From NCBI RefSeq assembly GCF_900696085.1, contig NZ_CAADFC020000009.1, forward strand, positions 1 to 64,000: a stretch of 64,000 bases of DNA, given 5' to 3'. How positions within the stretch are numbered: the stretch's first letter is position 1; every line of letters starts with the position of its first letter. Of this stretch, positions 9,341-19,599 are shown one piece after another. Source of the DNA: Bradyrhizobium ivorense. Lineage in GTDB: Bacteria; Pseudomonadota; Alphaproteobacteria; Rhizobiales; Xanthobacteraceae. The position numbers and the translations under genes are program-made. The notes beneath the pieces were generated by a model. It made no database searches, had not been told where the DNA came from, and was given only the letters and a program-made list of their open reading frames with translations.

Positions 9341-9693
9341 GAGGGTGTCACTAGCCTAGCCGCCAAGTCGGGACATGCCGCCGTTGCTCTGGCGCCCAGA
9401 GACGTTGGTGCAGGAACTGCTGCAAACCAGGAGCCGGCCACACGTAACTAACCCACCCGCCACATCCGCATCGAGCTCTTGTACCCGAAGCTTGGGCGTG
9501 GCTCCCTCAGTTTGCACAGTGCGCATAAGCCGGTACGAAACGCGCGATTTTGATACAAGGATTCGTCGGAGCGCTTAGGTGTTCTTCGGCTTGACGCTTG
9601 CGCCGCCCGGAGATCCCAATCTGCGTTCACGCTCTCATCTTGTCGCTCAGGCCGAATGGGAACAGTCGCTGCGTCACGAAGTCTAACGAATTC
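9341..9693. other. No gene recognised
   Basis: Between the nylB-like fragment and the enoyl-CoA hydratase stop. Only short frames without family motifs are present. Confidence 0.4.
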
Positions 9694-10500
9694 CTAGGTT
9701 GCGGCCTTTTTCACCTCGCGACGTGACTCAATGAATTTTCGGAGATACCGCTGTGGCTCGCCCGAAGAATAGGCGTGCGCGAAAAGCGGAATACTGGCAG
9801 AAATCGCCTCATCGAGCGGCTGATTTTCCCAACGTCGAAGTAGACGCTTCTGTTCTCGCACGCTTTCGGGACCGCATCGACGAATAGCTGCGACGACATC
9901 GGCGATGGCCGAATCCAGTTGCATTTTAGGAGCCACACGGGTTACAAGGCCGCTGTGGAGCGCTTCTTGGGCACTGATCTGCTCCCCAGTGAGAAGAAGC
10001 CAATTCGCCTCGCTCTGCCTAGTCAGTCTGGGCAGCAGCGCCGAATGGACCATCGACGCCATGCCGATGCGCACTTCTGGCATACCGAACCTAGCTTCCT
10101 CAGCAGCCATGCGGATGTCGCAAGACGCCGCGAGCTGCAGGCCGCCACCGAGACAATATCCGGGCAATCGCGCGATCACTGGGACCGGGCAATGACGCAC
10201 CGCTTCGCATAGAGCATACAGGTGTGTGATAAAGGGCGTCGCCGACGTCTCATCGAGATCCACCATTTCGTAGATGTCGGCACCCGCAACGAATGCCTCG
10301 TCTCCCTCTCCGCGGACAATCAGGACGCGAAGTTTCGCCGCTCTGCCGACCTCCTCGATCGCAAGGCGGAGATCATTCATCACCGCAGAGGTCAGAATGT
10401 TGAGGGGGCCAGCGTTCCGGATTGTTACAATCGCGGCATCAGAACTGGGCCAAGCAATCGAAGCGTGTTCCATTTCCAGATCTGTATCCGTTCTCTTCAA
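9694..10500 (-). CDS. Enoyl-CoA hydratase/isomerase (crotonase) family protein
   Basis: About 268 residues. The start is uncertain: a TTG at 10500 has GAGGAG eight bases upstream, while the first ATG is at 10473. Crotonase signatures are clear: the oxyanion-hole loop AFVAGADIYEM, the YCLGGGLQLAASCDIRMA block, and GMPEVRIGM, which holds one of the two glutamates used for hydration. Members hydrate or isomerise acyl-CoA double bonds in beta-oxidation. It starts just at the end of the acyl-CoA ligase gene, so the two are surely co-transcribed: ligase first, hydratase second. The substrate is not predictable from sequence. Confidence 0.85.
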   Translation of the reverse strand: MKRTDTDLEMEHASIAWPSSDAAIVTIRNAGPLNILTSAVMNDLRLAIEEVGRAAKLRVLIVRGEGDEAFVAGADIYEMVDLDETSATPFITHLYALCEAVRHCPVPVIARLPGYCLGGGLQLAASCDIRMAAEEARFGMPEVRIGMASMVHSALLPRLTRQSEANWLLLTGEQISAQEALHSGLVTRVAPKMQLDSAIADVVAAIRRCGPESVREQKRLLRRWENQPLDEAISASIPLFAHAYSSGEPQRYLRKFIESRREVKKAAT

Positions 10501-10501
10501 G

Positions 10502-12019
10502 CTAGCGCTCCTCGCCAATCGCAGTAAATTGCTTCAGCAACTTGTGCTTCTCTACTTTTCCCGAGGGCGTTCGAGGCAATGCATCAACGAGGCGGACATA
10601 CTGTGGCGCCTTATATCGGGCGAGGTGCATACGGCAGGCGGAGCGCACCTGCTCCGCAGAGACCTCAATATCCTTCTTAGGCACGACCAGCGCCAGGCCA
10701 ACTTCTCCCCATCGCTTATCTGGTACCCCGATGACAGCGGCCTCCGCGATGTTGGGCAACGTGTAGAGGAAGCTCTCGATCTCGGCGGGATAGACATTCT
10801 CACCACCCGAGATATACATGTCCTTTAGGCGATCGATGATGAATATGTCGCCGGACTCGTCCCGCATCGCGACGTCGCCGGTACTCAACCAGCCATTCTG
10901 AATTGCAGCTTGTGAGGCTTGAGGCCTGCGCCAATAGCCCGGCGTTAAGACCGGACCTCCGATCTGGAGCTCTCCCTTTGCTACACCGGTGAGTTCACGA
11001 CCATCGCGATCAACGATGCGGACCAGTGCCGACCCGACCGGCTTCCCAACGCAAGTAGGCTTCCTTGTGGCGGTGTTCAGATCAGCTGTGAAGATCATCG
11101 GCCCTGCTTCGGTCATTCCGTAGCCTGGTGTAACGACTACACCTTTTCGAGCGAACGCTTCGGCGATGCTAGCTGGAATAGGCGCACCGCCAACCGAGAG
11201 ATTGCGGAGTCGCGGAAACGTGGCGGCCGCAAAATCGGGATGATTCAAAATCGCAAGATAGATGGCCGGAACGCCGAACATCGATACGACGTCACGCGAC
11301 AGACGCTTCATCGTTGCTACTGGATCGAAACGCCGCGCGATGATCACCCTACCGCCGCACATGAGGACGGGCAGCGTGTAGAGGTTGAGCCCGGCGGTGT
11401 GGAAGAAGGGAAGAACATTCAGATGAACATCTCCCGGTGCGACGTTACCTGAGACGAACGTGTTCATTGCATTGACGAAGACCATGCCGAAGGTCTGCAT
11501 CACCCCTTTGGGTTGCCCGGTAGTACCCGACGTATAGAGCAGCATCCAAACGTCGTCGCTAGAGCGTGACACTATGGACGACAACGTGCCGGCCGCCGTC
11601 GACGTCATCGTGTCATAGCCCTTCGGCTCGTCCAAGGCTATCGGAAGGCAACGCGTCTGTTGCACAAGACATGCCGCGACAACTGCAAAATCGTTCTCGT
11701 AGATAAGAACCGACGGTTCGAAGTCCTCAACAATAGCCAGAAGCTCCGATGTCGAGAGCCGCCAGTTAAGTGGAACGGCAACGAGGCTCGCCCGTGCGCA
11801 AGCAAAAACCAATTCTATGTGGGCAGCACGATTGTGCGAAAGGATCCCCACACGAGCTCCGGGCGGCAACTTGAAATGTTCCTTGAAAATCCATCCAAGG
11901 CGGCCTGCTCGTGCATCCAGTTCGCCATAGGTTCGTCCGGCGCCTGTTTCCAGTTCTTCGAGCGCAATGCGCTCGGGATACTGCTCCGCTGCCCGGCGCA
12001 GCCAATCGATCACCTGCAT
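10502..12019 (-). CDS. Acyl-CoA synthetase (AMP-forming ligase)
   Basis: 505 residues with all ANL-superfamily core motifs in order: LLYTSGTTGQPKGV (P-loop), GYGMTEAGP, STGDVAMRDESGD, the hinge IDRLKDMYISGGENVYPAEIE, and PRTPSGKVEKHKLL carrying the A10 lysine. It activates a carboxylic acid to its CoA thioester through an acyl-adenylate. Overall texture is that of medium-chain or aromatic acyl-CoA ligases. Together with the downstream hydratase it would feed an acid, perhaps released by the neighbouring amidases, into beta-oxidation. It lies 141 bases after the NylB-like gene. Confidence 0.9.
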   Translation of the reverse strand: MQVIDWLRRAAEQYPERIALEELETGAGRTYGELDARAGRLGWIFKEHFKLPPGARVGILSHNRAAHIELVFACARASLVAVPLNWRLSTSELLAIVEDFEPSVLIYENDFAVVAACLVQQTRCLPIALDEPKGYDTMTSTAAGTLSSIVSRSSDDVWMLLYTSGTTGQPKGVMQTFGMVFVNAMNTFVSGNVAPGDVHLNVLPFFHTAGLNLYTLPVLMCGGRVIIARRFDPVATMKRLSRDVVSMFGVPAIYLAILNHPDFAAATFPRLRNLSVGGAPIPASIAEAFARKGVVVTPGYGMTEAGPMIFTADLNTATRKPTCVGKPVGSALVRIVDRDGRELTGVAKGELQIGGPVLTPGYWRRPQASQAAIQNGWLSTGDVAMRDESGDIFIIDRLKDMYISGGENVYPAEIESFLYTLPNIAEAAVIGVPDKRWGEVGLALVVPKKDIEVSAEQVRSACRMHLARYKAPQYVRLVDALPRTPSGKVEKHKLLKQFTAIGEER

Positions 12020-12160
12020 AAGGAACTCTCGTATTCGTTCTAGAACAGTATCGGTCAGACTTGTCTTCAGGATCGCAAGACTTATTCCCAGCCCTCAAGG
12101 CAGATCGGTATGTAATGTTACCATTCGGTCCAGGCGGCGCGTTTAAACGAGAGTTGATCG

Positions 12161-13408
12161 TCACACGGATGACTCGCGCAACATCCGCCCTAGAGCCAGC
12201 ATCTGCGGCGCCGTGATCGGATAGTGGGCAGCACTGGATGCGATGGGGTGCGATGCGAAGCGCGCTACCACCATGTTTGCTTTTGGCGACACATACAGAC
12301 GCTGGCCATGAATCCCGATGGCTGTGAACGTCCCCAACTCATCGAACGTTACCCACCACATGTTGCGGTACGAGTAAGCGGGCTGTCCGGCGGGCGCCTC
12401 AAATTTCCTGAGATCGTCTCGGCCTATGTCAAGCACGACAGATGCAGGAATGAGCTGCTTACCATTCCACTCGCCTTGACGAAGCATGAGCTCCCCGAAA
12501 CGAGCAACGTCGCGGAGGCTCGCATTCAGGCCACCGCCGGCGAAAGGCGTACCGGCCGCATCGACAATGACGTACCCACTCTCTTCGCAACCGAGCGGCG
12601 CCCACAGGCGCTCTTGCAGCAATTGCGCGAACGATTGGCCGGTCACCCGCGCCATTACCCAAGCCATCACCTCCGTGTTGACGCTCTTGTACGCGAACTC
12701 TTCACCGTGCTGCCCCGCCTTACGCACAGTCCGCAGATAATCATACGTCGTCCGCGGACTATCGTGGCCGCCCCAAGGTCGAAGACCGCAGGCGCGCATG
12801 CAGGCCCGAACACCGGAGCCCGGATCAGCATAGTCCTCGTCGTAAGCTAAGCCGGTCTGCATATCCATTACCTGACGCAGCGTGGCATCTTCCCAAGCGG
12901 TACCACGTAGCTCGGGCAGGTAGTGCTGGATCACTTTGCTATCATCCAGTAGGCCTTCATGCACTAAAGATGCCGTCAACGTGCCCGCATACGATTTGGT
13001 GATCGACATACACGCATGCGGCAGGTGCGGCTCGAGCGCCCCGAAATAGCGCTCGTACACAATGTGCCCACGATGCAGCACCACAATTCCATCCGTATAG
13101 GTATCGAATAGGGCCTCGTCAAAGCGACGGACGCGCCCGGTCAAGTCAGTGAAGTTTAGCGACTCAATCTCGGCGGTCCTGTCATGCCGCTCAAGATGCG
13201 AAGGTGAGCCGCCGCGCCACACATTCACTGTTGGCGTGAGCTCACGCATGTGGGACAGCGACCAACGGATCTGTGGAAAATCGAGAAACGTGTCGCTCTC
13301 GAATCTAACTTGCTTGTCTACGGACGGCGTCCCCCCCTGCATCCAACCGAGTTCGCGCGGATCGGAAGCGTGACCGTCGAGGTAGCTACGTCCGTCGAAT
13401 TCAAGCAT
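12161..13408 (-). CDS. Beta-lactamase-fold serine hydrolase, NylB-like
   Basis: 415 residues of the class C beta-lactamase/DD-peptidase fold. The SxxK motif is CMSITKS (Ser135, Lys138) and the catalytic Tyr is about Tyr240 in EEFAYKSVNTEVMAW. The segments QIRWSLSHMRELTPT, DMQTGLAYDEDYADP and TAIGIHGQRLYVSP resemble 6-aminohexanoate-dimer hydrolase (NylB) closely, including the Ser-to-Tyr spacing (105 here, 103 as I recall for NylB). There is no signal peptide, so it is likely cytoplasmic like NylB. It probably hydrolyses linear amide or ester oligomers; the natural substrate is unknown. A second copy is represented by a fragment at 9.25 kb. Confidence 0.85.
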   Translation of the reverse strand: MLEFDGRSYLDGHASDPRELGWMQGGTPSVDKQVRFESDTFLDFPQIRWSLSHMRELTPTVNVWRGGSPSHLERHDRTAEIESLNFTDLTGRVRRFDEALFDTYTDGIVVLHRGHIVYERYFGALEPHLPHACMSITKSYAGTLTASLVHEGLLDDSKVIQHYLPELRGTAWEDATLRQVMDMQTGLAYDEDYADPGSGVRACMRACGLRPWGGHDSPRTTYDYLRTVRKAGQHGEEFAYKSVNTEVMAWVMARVTGQSFAQLLQERLWAPLGCEESGYVIVDAAGTPFAGGGLNASLRDVARFGELMLRQGEWNGKQLIPASVVLDIGRDDLRKFEAPAGQPAYSYRNMWWVTFDELGTFTAIGIHGQRLYVSPKANMVVARFASHPIASSAAHYPITAPQMLALGRMLRESSV

Positions 13409-13840
13409 GTCTGTTGGCTCCCGCCTTTAGTTGCTCGTAGCAGGCCTTCGAGGACCGTCTGGCATACCTACGGCGAAACTGTTTTCCGTACAGGAGACCA
13501 TAACCGGTCTCTAGCGCCGGATTTGCCCAAGTATGGGCTCGCCGGGCCGCGATCCTGCGCGAACACGCGAGTTTTCCACGGTCGGCACAGGGGGCGATTC
13601 GACAGGTTTGCGCTTGTCTCGACTCACCGGGACGTCAGGCGCGTCGACGTGGGAAACGCAGCTGAAAATGAGAAGCGCGGAAGAGCCTCCAATGATGGAG
13701 CTGAATGGCTGAAAGCTGTCGTAGTTCCAACCTACAGTGCTCCCGCGGCGCAGCAATTGTTGAGCCCACCCGAGCGTCAGGTGCGAGTGCCGGCCCTTGC
13801 GGAACCGGCAATCGCTCAATGCAGCTCTCAACTGTAAGCC
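13409..13840. other. No gene recognised
   Basis: Upstream of the NylB-like gene. Overlapping frames on both strands lack family motifs. Part may be flank of the IS1182-type relic that follows. Confidence 0.4.
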
Positions 13841-14285
13841 GAAGTTTGCGTCGCCCGCCGATCCGGCGGCACGCTGGATGGTCGCGGATGCTGACCACAG
13901 CCGGAACACTGGTGAAACGATGGCGCAACGATGCTTTACCGGCGAGCAAGCACGATTGCACCGACTGCGCCTCGAAGGTTCCCTGCTTCCCGAGGACTTG
14001 GTCCGCAAAATGTCTCGCTCGATCTACAAGGGCGCTCGGGGCATGGCGCGCGAGATAGCACGATCATGGGAGAGGTTCACTGCACGCCGGCTGCGAAAGA
14101 AGATCGAGATGCTGTTCGCGCACTTCAAGTGCAATTCTCAAGCTCAACCGTTTACGGTTACAAGGCCCAAACGGCCCACGCGACGAGTTCACTCGCAGCC
14201 GCCGCGCAGAACCTTCGGACGACGGCCAAGCTGATCGCGATGCCTATCGCAAGTCCAGTACAGGACCACCTCGATCTCATCCCGG
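13840..14285 (+). pseudogene. IS1182/IS5-type transposase C-terminal relic
   Basis: Reads RKMSRSIYKGARGMAREIAR, then RLRKKIEMLFAHFKC in one frame. After a frameshift it reads SSLAAAAQNLRTTAKLI. These match the ending of DDE transposases of the IS1182-like type (consensus near KKVEMLFAHLKRIL ... FTLAATAQNLRRLAKL). Only the 3' third remains and it is frameshifted. Confidence 0.65.
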
Positions 14286-14420
14286 CTCAACGATTATAAC
14301 GAAATGCTGTCGCTCTTTTTTCAATCGAATCGATCCAGATCAGACTCTGCGATATTTCGACAACTACGATTTTCGGAAGACGCAGAGCTTGCTTAATTGA
14401 GACGAAGATCTCTGCTACGG

Positions 14421-15770
14421 TTAAGTTGGTTGAAGCCTCATCACCCCAATCTCGTTCTCGATCGCGATTTGGGTGCCGAATGGCTTCGAGAGCCTCTGAA
14501 GACGCTCTAGGATAGCTATTGCTTTCCGCCTGGGAGCGAAACGCGGAATCCCCCGGTTGGCAAGCCTCTTTGAGTGACCAAGTTCTATAGGCAAGAGTCT
14601 CAACTCGGCAAGCTGGTTCTGCTCAAATCGGCTGACAGTGACAATGCTCTCATAAAAGATTGGGTCCGAAAACCCTGGACCATCTTCGTATCCGGTTGCC
14701 ATCTCGTCCGCTGTCACTTCTGGATCAGTATCAACTCGAGGGTCCTTGTTATAGGCATCAAACATGTCAGCCCCCACTGGCGTTCGGAGGTCGTCCATAA
14801 TGAAGTTTCCAAGGCTATAAAAGATGGGCCTTCCCTTGTAGATTTCTATGCCTCGCAATTGGTGCGGTCCGTGGACGACATAGGCGTCTGCTCCCGCGTC
14901 AATCAGTAGATGCGCAAACGACCGCTCATAGTCAGCCGGTTCCTGGCTCAAAGTGCCGGGCTGGTGGCCGTGGTTAGTCGCGATGCAAAAGTCGGCAAGC
15001 TGCTTACCCTGGCGCACATTTCTTATGATAGCAGCCACATCGCGGGGCTCGGCCTCGTAGCTGTAACGGACTCGGTCACCGCTCTTAAATGTGACGTCGG
15101 CCAAAACGACGCGGTTTTGACCATCGTCGAGATGCGAATCACTTCGCAATGCATTTCTGACCCGCCTTAAGTTCTCAAGCATGTCGGGCAACACTACCAC
15201 GCTTCGCGTCAAACGAAGGCTATTGACTCCCGGTCTACCGGGCGCCTCTCCTGCGGGATCGGCGGCACGAGATAGCGGCGTAAACGATGAAGCAAACGAA
15301 ACTAAAGCGACGCGACCGCGGGGGGTCTCCAGAAAGCGGGCGGCAGCCGCCTGTGCGAGATTCTCGCCCGCTCCCGCATGCACGATCCCACTCAGATCGA
15401 GAGCCCGACTGGTCTCCCGCATTCCCTCAACGCCCCAATCCAACGAGTGATTATTCGCGCGACTAAGAAGGTTAAAACCCATCGCTTTCAGATCAGGGCC
15501 GACTTCTGGCAAACTCACGTGATAAGCACCGCCGTATTCCGCTTGCGGGCTGCCCGTAAACGATCGAATATCAAAGATATTGGTTTCCATGTTGCCGAAG
15601 GCCACATCGGCTTCACGAAGACTTTCGACCACAGCGCCAAAGCTTGCGTCTTGGTATTTGGTCAGCGGTCGCGTTATGATTAGGTCGCCGACTGCTACAA
15701 CACTGAAATTGTCCGCAACATTCGTCGCGATCGAACCAACCATATCGTAGCCATCACTCTTTCGCGTCAT
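14421..15770 (-). CDS. CapA family protein (poly-gamma-glutamate synthesis type)
   Basis: 449 residues, CapA/PgsA metallophosphoesterase-like family. Visible are AVGDLIITRPL at the N-terminus, ADVAFGNMETN, LLSRANNHSLDWGVEGM (the family asparagine/histidine motif), FCIATNHGHQP, DAYVVHGPHQLRGIEIYKGRPIFYSLGNF. No signal peptide or membrane anchor is seen, unlike PgsA of Bacillus. The start has AGGAGC six bases upstream. In capsule systems CapA helps make or export poly-gamma-glutamate; here no capB/capC is present and the neighbours are amidases, so a role in handling amide-linked substrates is possible but only inferred. Confidence 0.85.
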   Translation of the reverse strand: MTRKSDGYDMVGSIATNVADNFSVVAVGDLIITRPLTKYQDASFGAVVESLREADVAFGNMETNIFDIRSFTGSPQAEYGGAYHVSLPEVGPDLKAMGFNLLSRANNHSLDWGVEGMRETSRALDLSGIVHAGAGENLAQAAAARFLETPRGRVALVSFASSFTPLSRAADPAGEAPGRPGVNSLRLTRSVVVLPDMLENLRRVRNALRSDSHLDDGQNRVVLADVTFKSGDRVRYSYEAEPRDVAAIIRNVRQGKQLADFCIATNHGHQPGTLSQEPADYERSFAHLLIDAGADAYVVHGPHQLRGIEIYKGRPIFYSLGNFIMDDLRTPVGADMFDAYNKDPRVDTDPEVTADEMATGYEDGPGFSDPIFYESIVTVSRFEQNQLAELRLLPIELGHSKRLANRGIPRFAPRRKAIAILERLQRLSKPFGTQIAIENEIGVMRLQPT

Positions 15771-16005
15771 TAGTCGCTCCTAGCGCGCAGTTCTACGCTC
15801 TTCAGCTGCTCTTACTTACCACTTCACCAGCGCCGATATCGATGTCATAGTACCTAAAGTTACCTGTGCATCGAATCTTCTCGAGGTCAGCTATTTTATT
15901 GATGGCTCTCAGTTCGAGCTGGCAGCCAACCAGGTTTGATGGTTGATCATGCACCAATGCATTCAGGGGGCTAAGAAATAGACGTCGGTGCCGGCAAATT
16001 AACCG

Positions 16006-17454
16006 TCAGACCGCTCCGGCTCGGACACTTGCTAGCCGGCCGGTCCACGGTCTTGCTTCCTCCAGATCGCGGGCAACACGGACCAACGTGGCTTCATCAC
16101 CAAAACGGCCGACAACCTGAATACCGATGGGCAGGCCGCTTTTGCTCTGAACCAAAGGCAACGACACCGATGGTTGTCCGGTGACGTTGAATACTCCAAG
16201 ATACTGATATAGCGCTTCGTTTGCTTCCATAAATTCCGTGGCAGAGAGCGTCGGATTGGGCGTGGAGTATATACCAGTGTGTGGCAGCGCCGCTGTCGGC
16301 ATCGCAGGGGTCAGCAGAATGTCGTAGGGATGAATTGCCTCCCCTACGCGGGCCCGCAAAGTCCGCAGCGCCTCATGAAACTCTCCAGCTCGAAACAATG
16401 ATGGATTTCTGCAATACTCGTGAAGCTTAAGATTGATTGGCTCAAGGGTATCCGCGTTGATTGCGCGCCCCATGGTCCGCGCCGCATCTTCCAGCCAAGA
16501 CGCTCTGAGATTGAATCTGCCATGCAATATTTTTAGACGCAGTCTTTTGCGCTCAGCAAGCCCGCAGGGCGGCTCGATTTCGGTGACGATGTGGCCCATT
16601 TCCTCGAGGAGTGCGGCAGTCGAATCGACCGCTGCCAGTACCTCCGGATCGAGATCGACTTCGCCCCATTTCGTCCTCGCAACCCCTACCCGCAATTCAC
16701 CGGTGGGTCGCGAAAGCTCCTCTCTATACGGACGGTTCGGCTGGATGATTATGAAAGGATCACCAGCGTGGGGACCGGAAAATACGTCCAGTGCAGCGGC
16801 CATATCGCGCACAGTCCGACAGAGAACAAATTCGCGGGGAATCCCAAATGATTCGTCCTGGCTGTCTGGCCCGCCAGAAACACGTCCGCGAGATGGATTT
16901 AGCCCGACGAGACCGCACCAGGAGGCAGGGGTGCGAATTGACCCGCCGCCATCGTTACCATGCGCGAGTGGGGTAATACCGGCAGCCACCGCCGCTGCGC
17001 TCCCCCCCGAGGACCCACCTGCGGAGCGCTCTAAATCCCACGGATTGCGTGTGATACCGTGGAGAATGGATTCGGTGAACCCAGACGTGCCAAGTTCGGG
17101 TATGGTTGTTCTTCCAAGAGTCCTAAGGCCGGAGTCGCGGGCGCGACGAAAGAAATAGCTGTCCCTATTTGAGCGACAGCCTTTGAACAGACGGCTTCCT
17201 TCTTCTTGAAGGCGGCCAGCTTCTGCCGCCCCGGTATCCTTGCGAAGGAAGGGCACCCCACAAAAAGAGCCTTCGTCCGCGCCCACAATGGCCTCAGCAT
17301 CCTCATAAAACTCGATAACGGCATTGATGCGAGGGTTGACCTCGTCGTGCGCCTGTCGGGCTAACCGCGTCAGTTCCAACGGTGTCACTTCGCCTTTTCG
17401 CACGAGGGCGGCCAGACCGGTGGCGTCGTGACCGACATATTCGCTCAATCTCAT
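16006..17454 (-). CDS. Amidase-signature hydrolase, NylA-like (second copy)
   Basis: 482 residues from the ATG at 17454, chosen by alignment with the paralogue at 6.5-7.9 kb; the open frame extends to 17577. Catalytic residues are conserved: Lys in FLRKDTGAAEAGRL, SAGGSSGGSAAA, and the nucleophile in GGGSIRTPA. The two proteins match almost throughout, differing mostly in conservative positions, so both are probably active and selected. As with NylA the substrate should be a small amide. It lies between the CapA-like gene and the porin on the same strand. Confidence 0.85.
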   Translation of the reverse strand: MRLSEYVGHDATGLAALVRKGEVTPLELTRLARQAHDEVNPRINAVIEFYEDAEAIVGADEGSFCGVPFLRKDTGAAEAGRLQEEGSRLFKGCRSNRDSYFFRRARDSGLRTLGRTTIPELGTSGFTESILHGITRNPWDLERSAGGSSGGSAAAVAAGITPLAHGNDGGGSIRTPASWCGLVGLNPSRGRVSGGPDSQDESFGIPREFVLCRTVRDMAAALDVFSGPHAGDPFIIIQPNRPYREELSRPTGELRVGVARTKWGEVDLDPEVLAAVDSTAALLEEMGHIVTEIEPPCGLAERKRLRLKILHGRFNLRASWLEDAARTMGRAINADTLEPINLKLHEYCRNPSLFRAGEFHEALRTLRARVGEAIHPYDILLTPAMPTAALPHTGIYSTPNPTLSATEFMEANEALYQYLGVFNVTGQPSVSLPLVQSKSGLPIGIQVVGRFGDEATLVRVARDLEEARPWTGRLASVRAGAV

Positions 17455-17844
17455 GTTTCGTAGATTCCCTGGCTCAGCGAGTTGCTTCAGAATGCTAAAC
17501 CTGCTCTTGCGCTGGGATGGTGCGTTCTTTCGGAGGGGTCGCAGTATTCCTGCATCTTTAGGGATGCGGCGCGGCAAAGCATTTGTGCTTTTGATCAGCG
17601 CCCCTTAGATGACAGCAAATCTTCATAGCGTCTTTAGTTAGAAGCAAGAGCTGCGAGGCGGCCTCCTATTGGACGTCCGGGGCTGCGCAGTTGTAAAGCG
17701 CTATGCTCGGCGGGCTCACCAAAATTGGACATGATTTGCAGAGCCGAACTCGTAAGAACATGGCTTTGGTCTAACTGCTAGCAATGATCGTCAACTGAAC
17801 TTGCCAGTGTCATACGTCAGTTTTAAATTGGACCTGAACCTTAG
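17455..17844. other. Intergenic region between porin and amidase
   Basis: No coding frame is supported; it contains the leader of the amidase gene. The porin terminator follows at 17845. Confidence 0.45.
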
Positions 17845-17878
17845 AAAAAGGCCTCCGGTGGGCATACCGGAGGCCTTC
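17845..17878 (-). terminator. Rho-independent terminator of the porin gene
   Basis: On the minus strand an uninterrupted 10-bp GC-rich stem (GGCCTCCGGT with ACCGGAGGCC, short loop) is followed by a run of five T. It sits about 70 bases after the porin stop codon. Confidence 0.85.
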
Positions 17879-17944
17879 CTTGGAGCTAACACTTAGATCG
17901 TTAGAGCCGCTAATTTTCTCCTTCTGCTAGTCTTTACAGAGATC

Positions 17945-19462
17945 TTAGAAGTTTTTCTGAGCACGGAGCAGCAGCACAAGGCTGTTCTGGTCTTTCAGCT
18001 CATATGTAGCAGCAGGCTTTGCGATACCCGCTTGCAGCGGGAGGGTCACCGTGCTTCCGCCGGCGTATTTCTGGTCAAGCATCATGTAGGCGAGCTCGGC
18101 CGAGAAGGTTAGGTCTTTGACCGGAGTCCAACCCGTTCTCGTACCAACAACCGCGTAATTGAAGTCAGGGTTGCAGCCCGGGGCACCGTTGGAGAGCGCG
18201 AGAGTTGTGACGAAGGCTCCGCAGATGTAGCCCTTGGCCGTGTTGTTGTACCGCACAGCAGCCCACGCACCGAAAATGGACGTGTTCCAGTATGGATCCC
18301 AGTTGTGGGTATAGCCACCATTAAAGCCATACGTCGTGGTCATCTCTTGACCAGCACCCGTTACGAACACGCTGTCCGAGACACCGGCAAGCCCGAGACT
18401 TTGATAAGCGCCAGCCACGTTTGTACCCCCGTACATGGCGAACGAGTAGCCGAGGTAATCGTGGAAGTTGTAGCTGCTTGCACCATTCGTGTACACACCC
18501 GTCAAGTTGATGCTGTCACCCGCCCCGGTTGGGAGGTTTTTGATCGACAACGCCAACTGTCCAGCCCAGCCCCATTTGTCGCCCGGATGGCCCGTCACTT
18601 CGGACGCGCCATAGTAAGCTGCGTGGTTCTCGTGGGCCGCGAATGAAGCCTGAAAGAGACCCCAAGCCTGGTCAACACGAACCCTCGCAACGAGATCTGG
18701 AGCTCGGGAGCCACTGATATCGGTAGCGCCGTAAACGCCAGCGGCAAGACCGGCTGCAGTTGCACCGCTCACATTCCAGACGTTGGTCGTGTAATTTTGA
18801 ACCTGATCCTGAGCGGAGATGGAAGCCGTGATGCCCTGGCCGAAATCGGCAGTGTACGAGATTTGGTTCACAGGATCCCACCCGGCGCTGCCGGGCAGCT
18901 CCATGCTATTCGCCGGATATTCGGCCCAGGGCGTCCTGAACTGGGACTCCGCCTTGCCAAACGTGAACCCCCCGAACTGGATGAATGCGTAGTAGAGACC
19001 GAGCGAACCACCAGCGACTTGAGAGGCGGCAGCTGTCGTATAGGACGTGGCGCCATTCACGCCAGTTGTGCCAGCGCCGGCATATGTACCGGTCCTCCAG
19101 GTGAACACCAGCTCGGCGAAGGTCCGGACCACGCCGTACTCGGTCGCGGTGCGCGTATCGATTTTCAGATCTTGACGGGATTGAGTCGTATAATAGTTGC
19201 TGAGACGGTTCTGCGCGCCACCAAGGCCGCGATTTGCCGCGTCGAAGTCGGAGCTACTTCCAAAGACCGCGTCGATACGCATGTAGCCGCCGAGCTTGAT
19301 ACAAGTGTCGGTGCCAGGGATGTAGTAGAAGCCCGCCCCATAAAGCGAGCAGATTTTCACATACTCGATCGCCTTCGCTTTTACGGGAAGGTCGGCCGCT
19401 TGCGCCCCGCCCCCCAGAAGCATTGCCGCAAAACCGAGAACAAGAGTCTTCGTTAGTCTCAT
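17945..19462 (-). CDS. Outer-membrane porin (Bradyrhizobium Omp2b type)
   Basis: 505 residues from the ATG at 19462, which has GGAGGG nine bases upstream. A cleavable signal peptide (MRLTKTLVLGFAAMLLGGG..., cut after AQA) is followed by ADLPVKAKAIEYVKICSLYG and CIKLGGYMRIDA, the standard start of alpha-proteobacterial Porin_2 proteins. The rest is beta-strand rich with aromatic alternation and ends in the expected LRAQKNF with terminal Phe. It forms a trimeric diffusion channel. It heads the minus-strand metabolic block and is divergent from the MarR regulator gene, so it may provide uptake for that pathway; it has its own terminator, so co-transcription with the amidase is not certain. Confidence 0.92.
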   Translation of the reverse strand: MRLTKTLVLGFAAMLLGGGAQAADLPVKAKAIEYVKICSLYGAGFYYIPGTDTCIKLGGYMRIDAVFGSSSDFDAANRGLGGAQNRLSNYYTTQSRQDLKIDTRTATEYGVVRTFAELVFTWRTGTYAGAGTTGVNGATSYTTAAASQVAGGSLGLYYAFIQFGGFTFGKAESQFRTPWAEYPANSMELPGSAGWDPVNQISYTADFGQGITASISAQDQVQNYTTNVWNVSGATAAGLAAGVYGATDISGSRAPDLVARVRVDQAWGLFQASFAAHENHAAYYGASEVTGHPGDKWGWAGQLALSIKNLPTGAGDSINLTGVYTNGASSYNFHDYLGYSFAMYGGTNVAGAYQSLGLAGVSDSVFVTGAGQEMTTTYGFNGGYTHNWDPYWNTSIFGAWAAVRYNNTAKGYICGAFVTTLALSNGAPGCNPDFNYAVVGTRTGWTPVKDLTFSAELAYMMLDQKYAGGSTVTLPLQAGIAKPAATYELKDQNSLVLLLRAQKNF

Positions 19463-19599
19463 TGATGAACCCTCCAAGCTGGAAACGCCGTTTCCGTCTT
19501 TCAAAGATCCGCCTCTGATAGCCGCGCCAACGGGCGATGCTTGACGGAACGACTTCGAGGCGCCCCTCGCCGTCAGTCGATCCATAGCTCGCCCATATG

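Noticed and set aside
18797..19456. 219-codon plus-strand frame opposite the porin
   Set aside because: Antisense of a well-defined porin gene.
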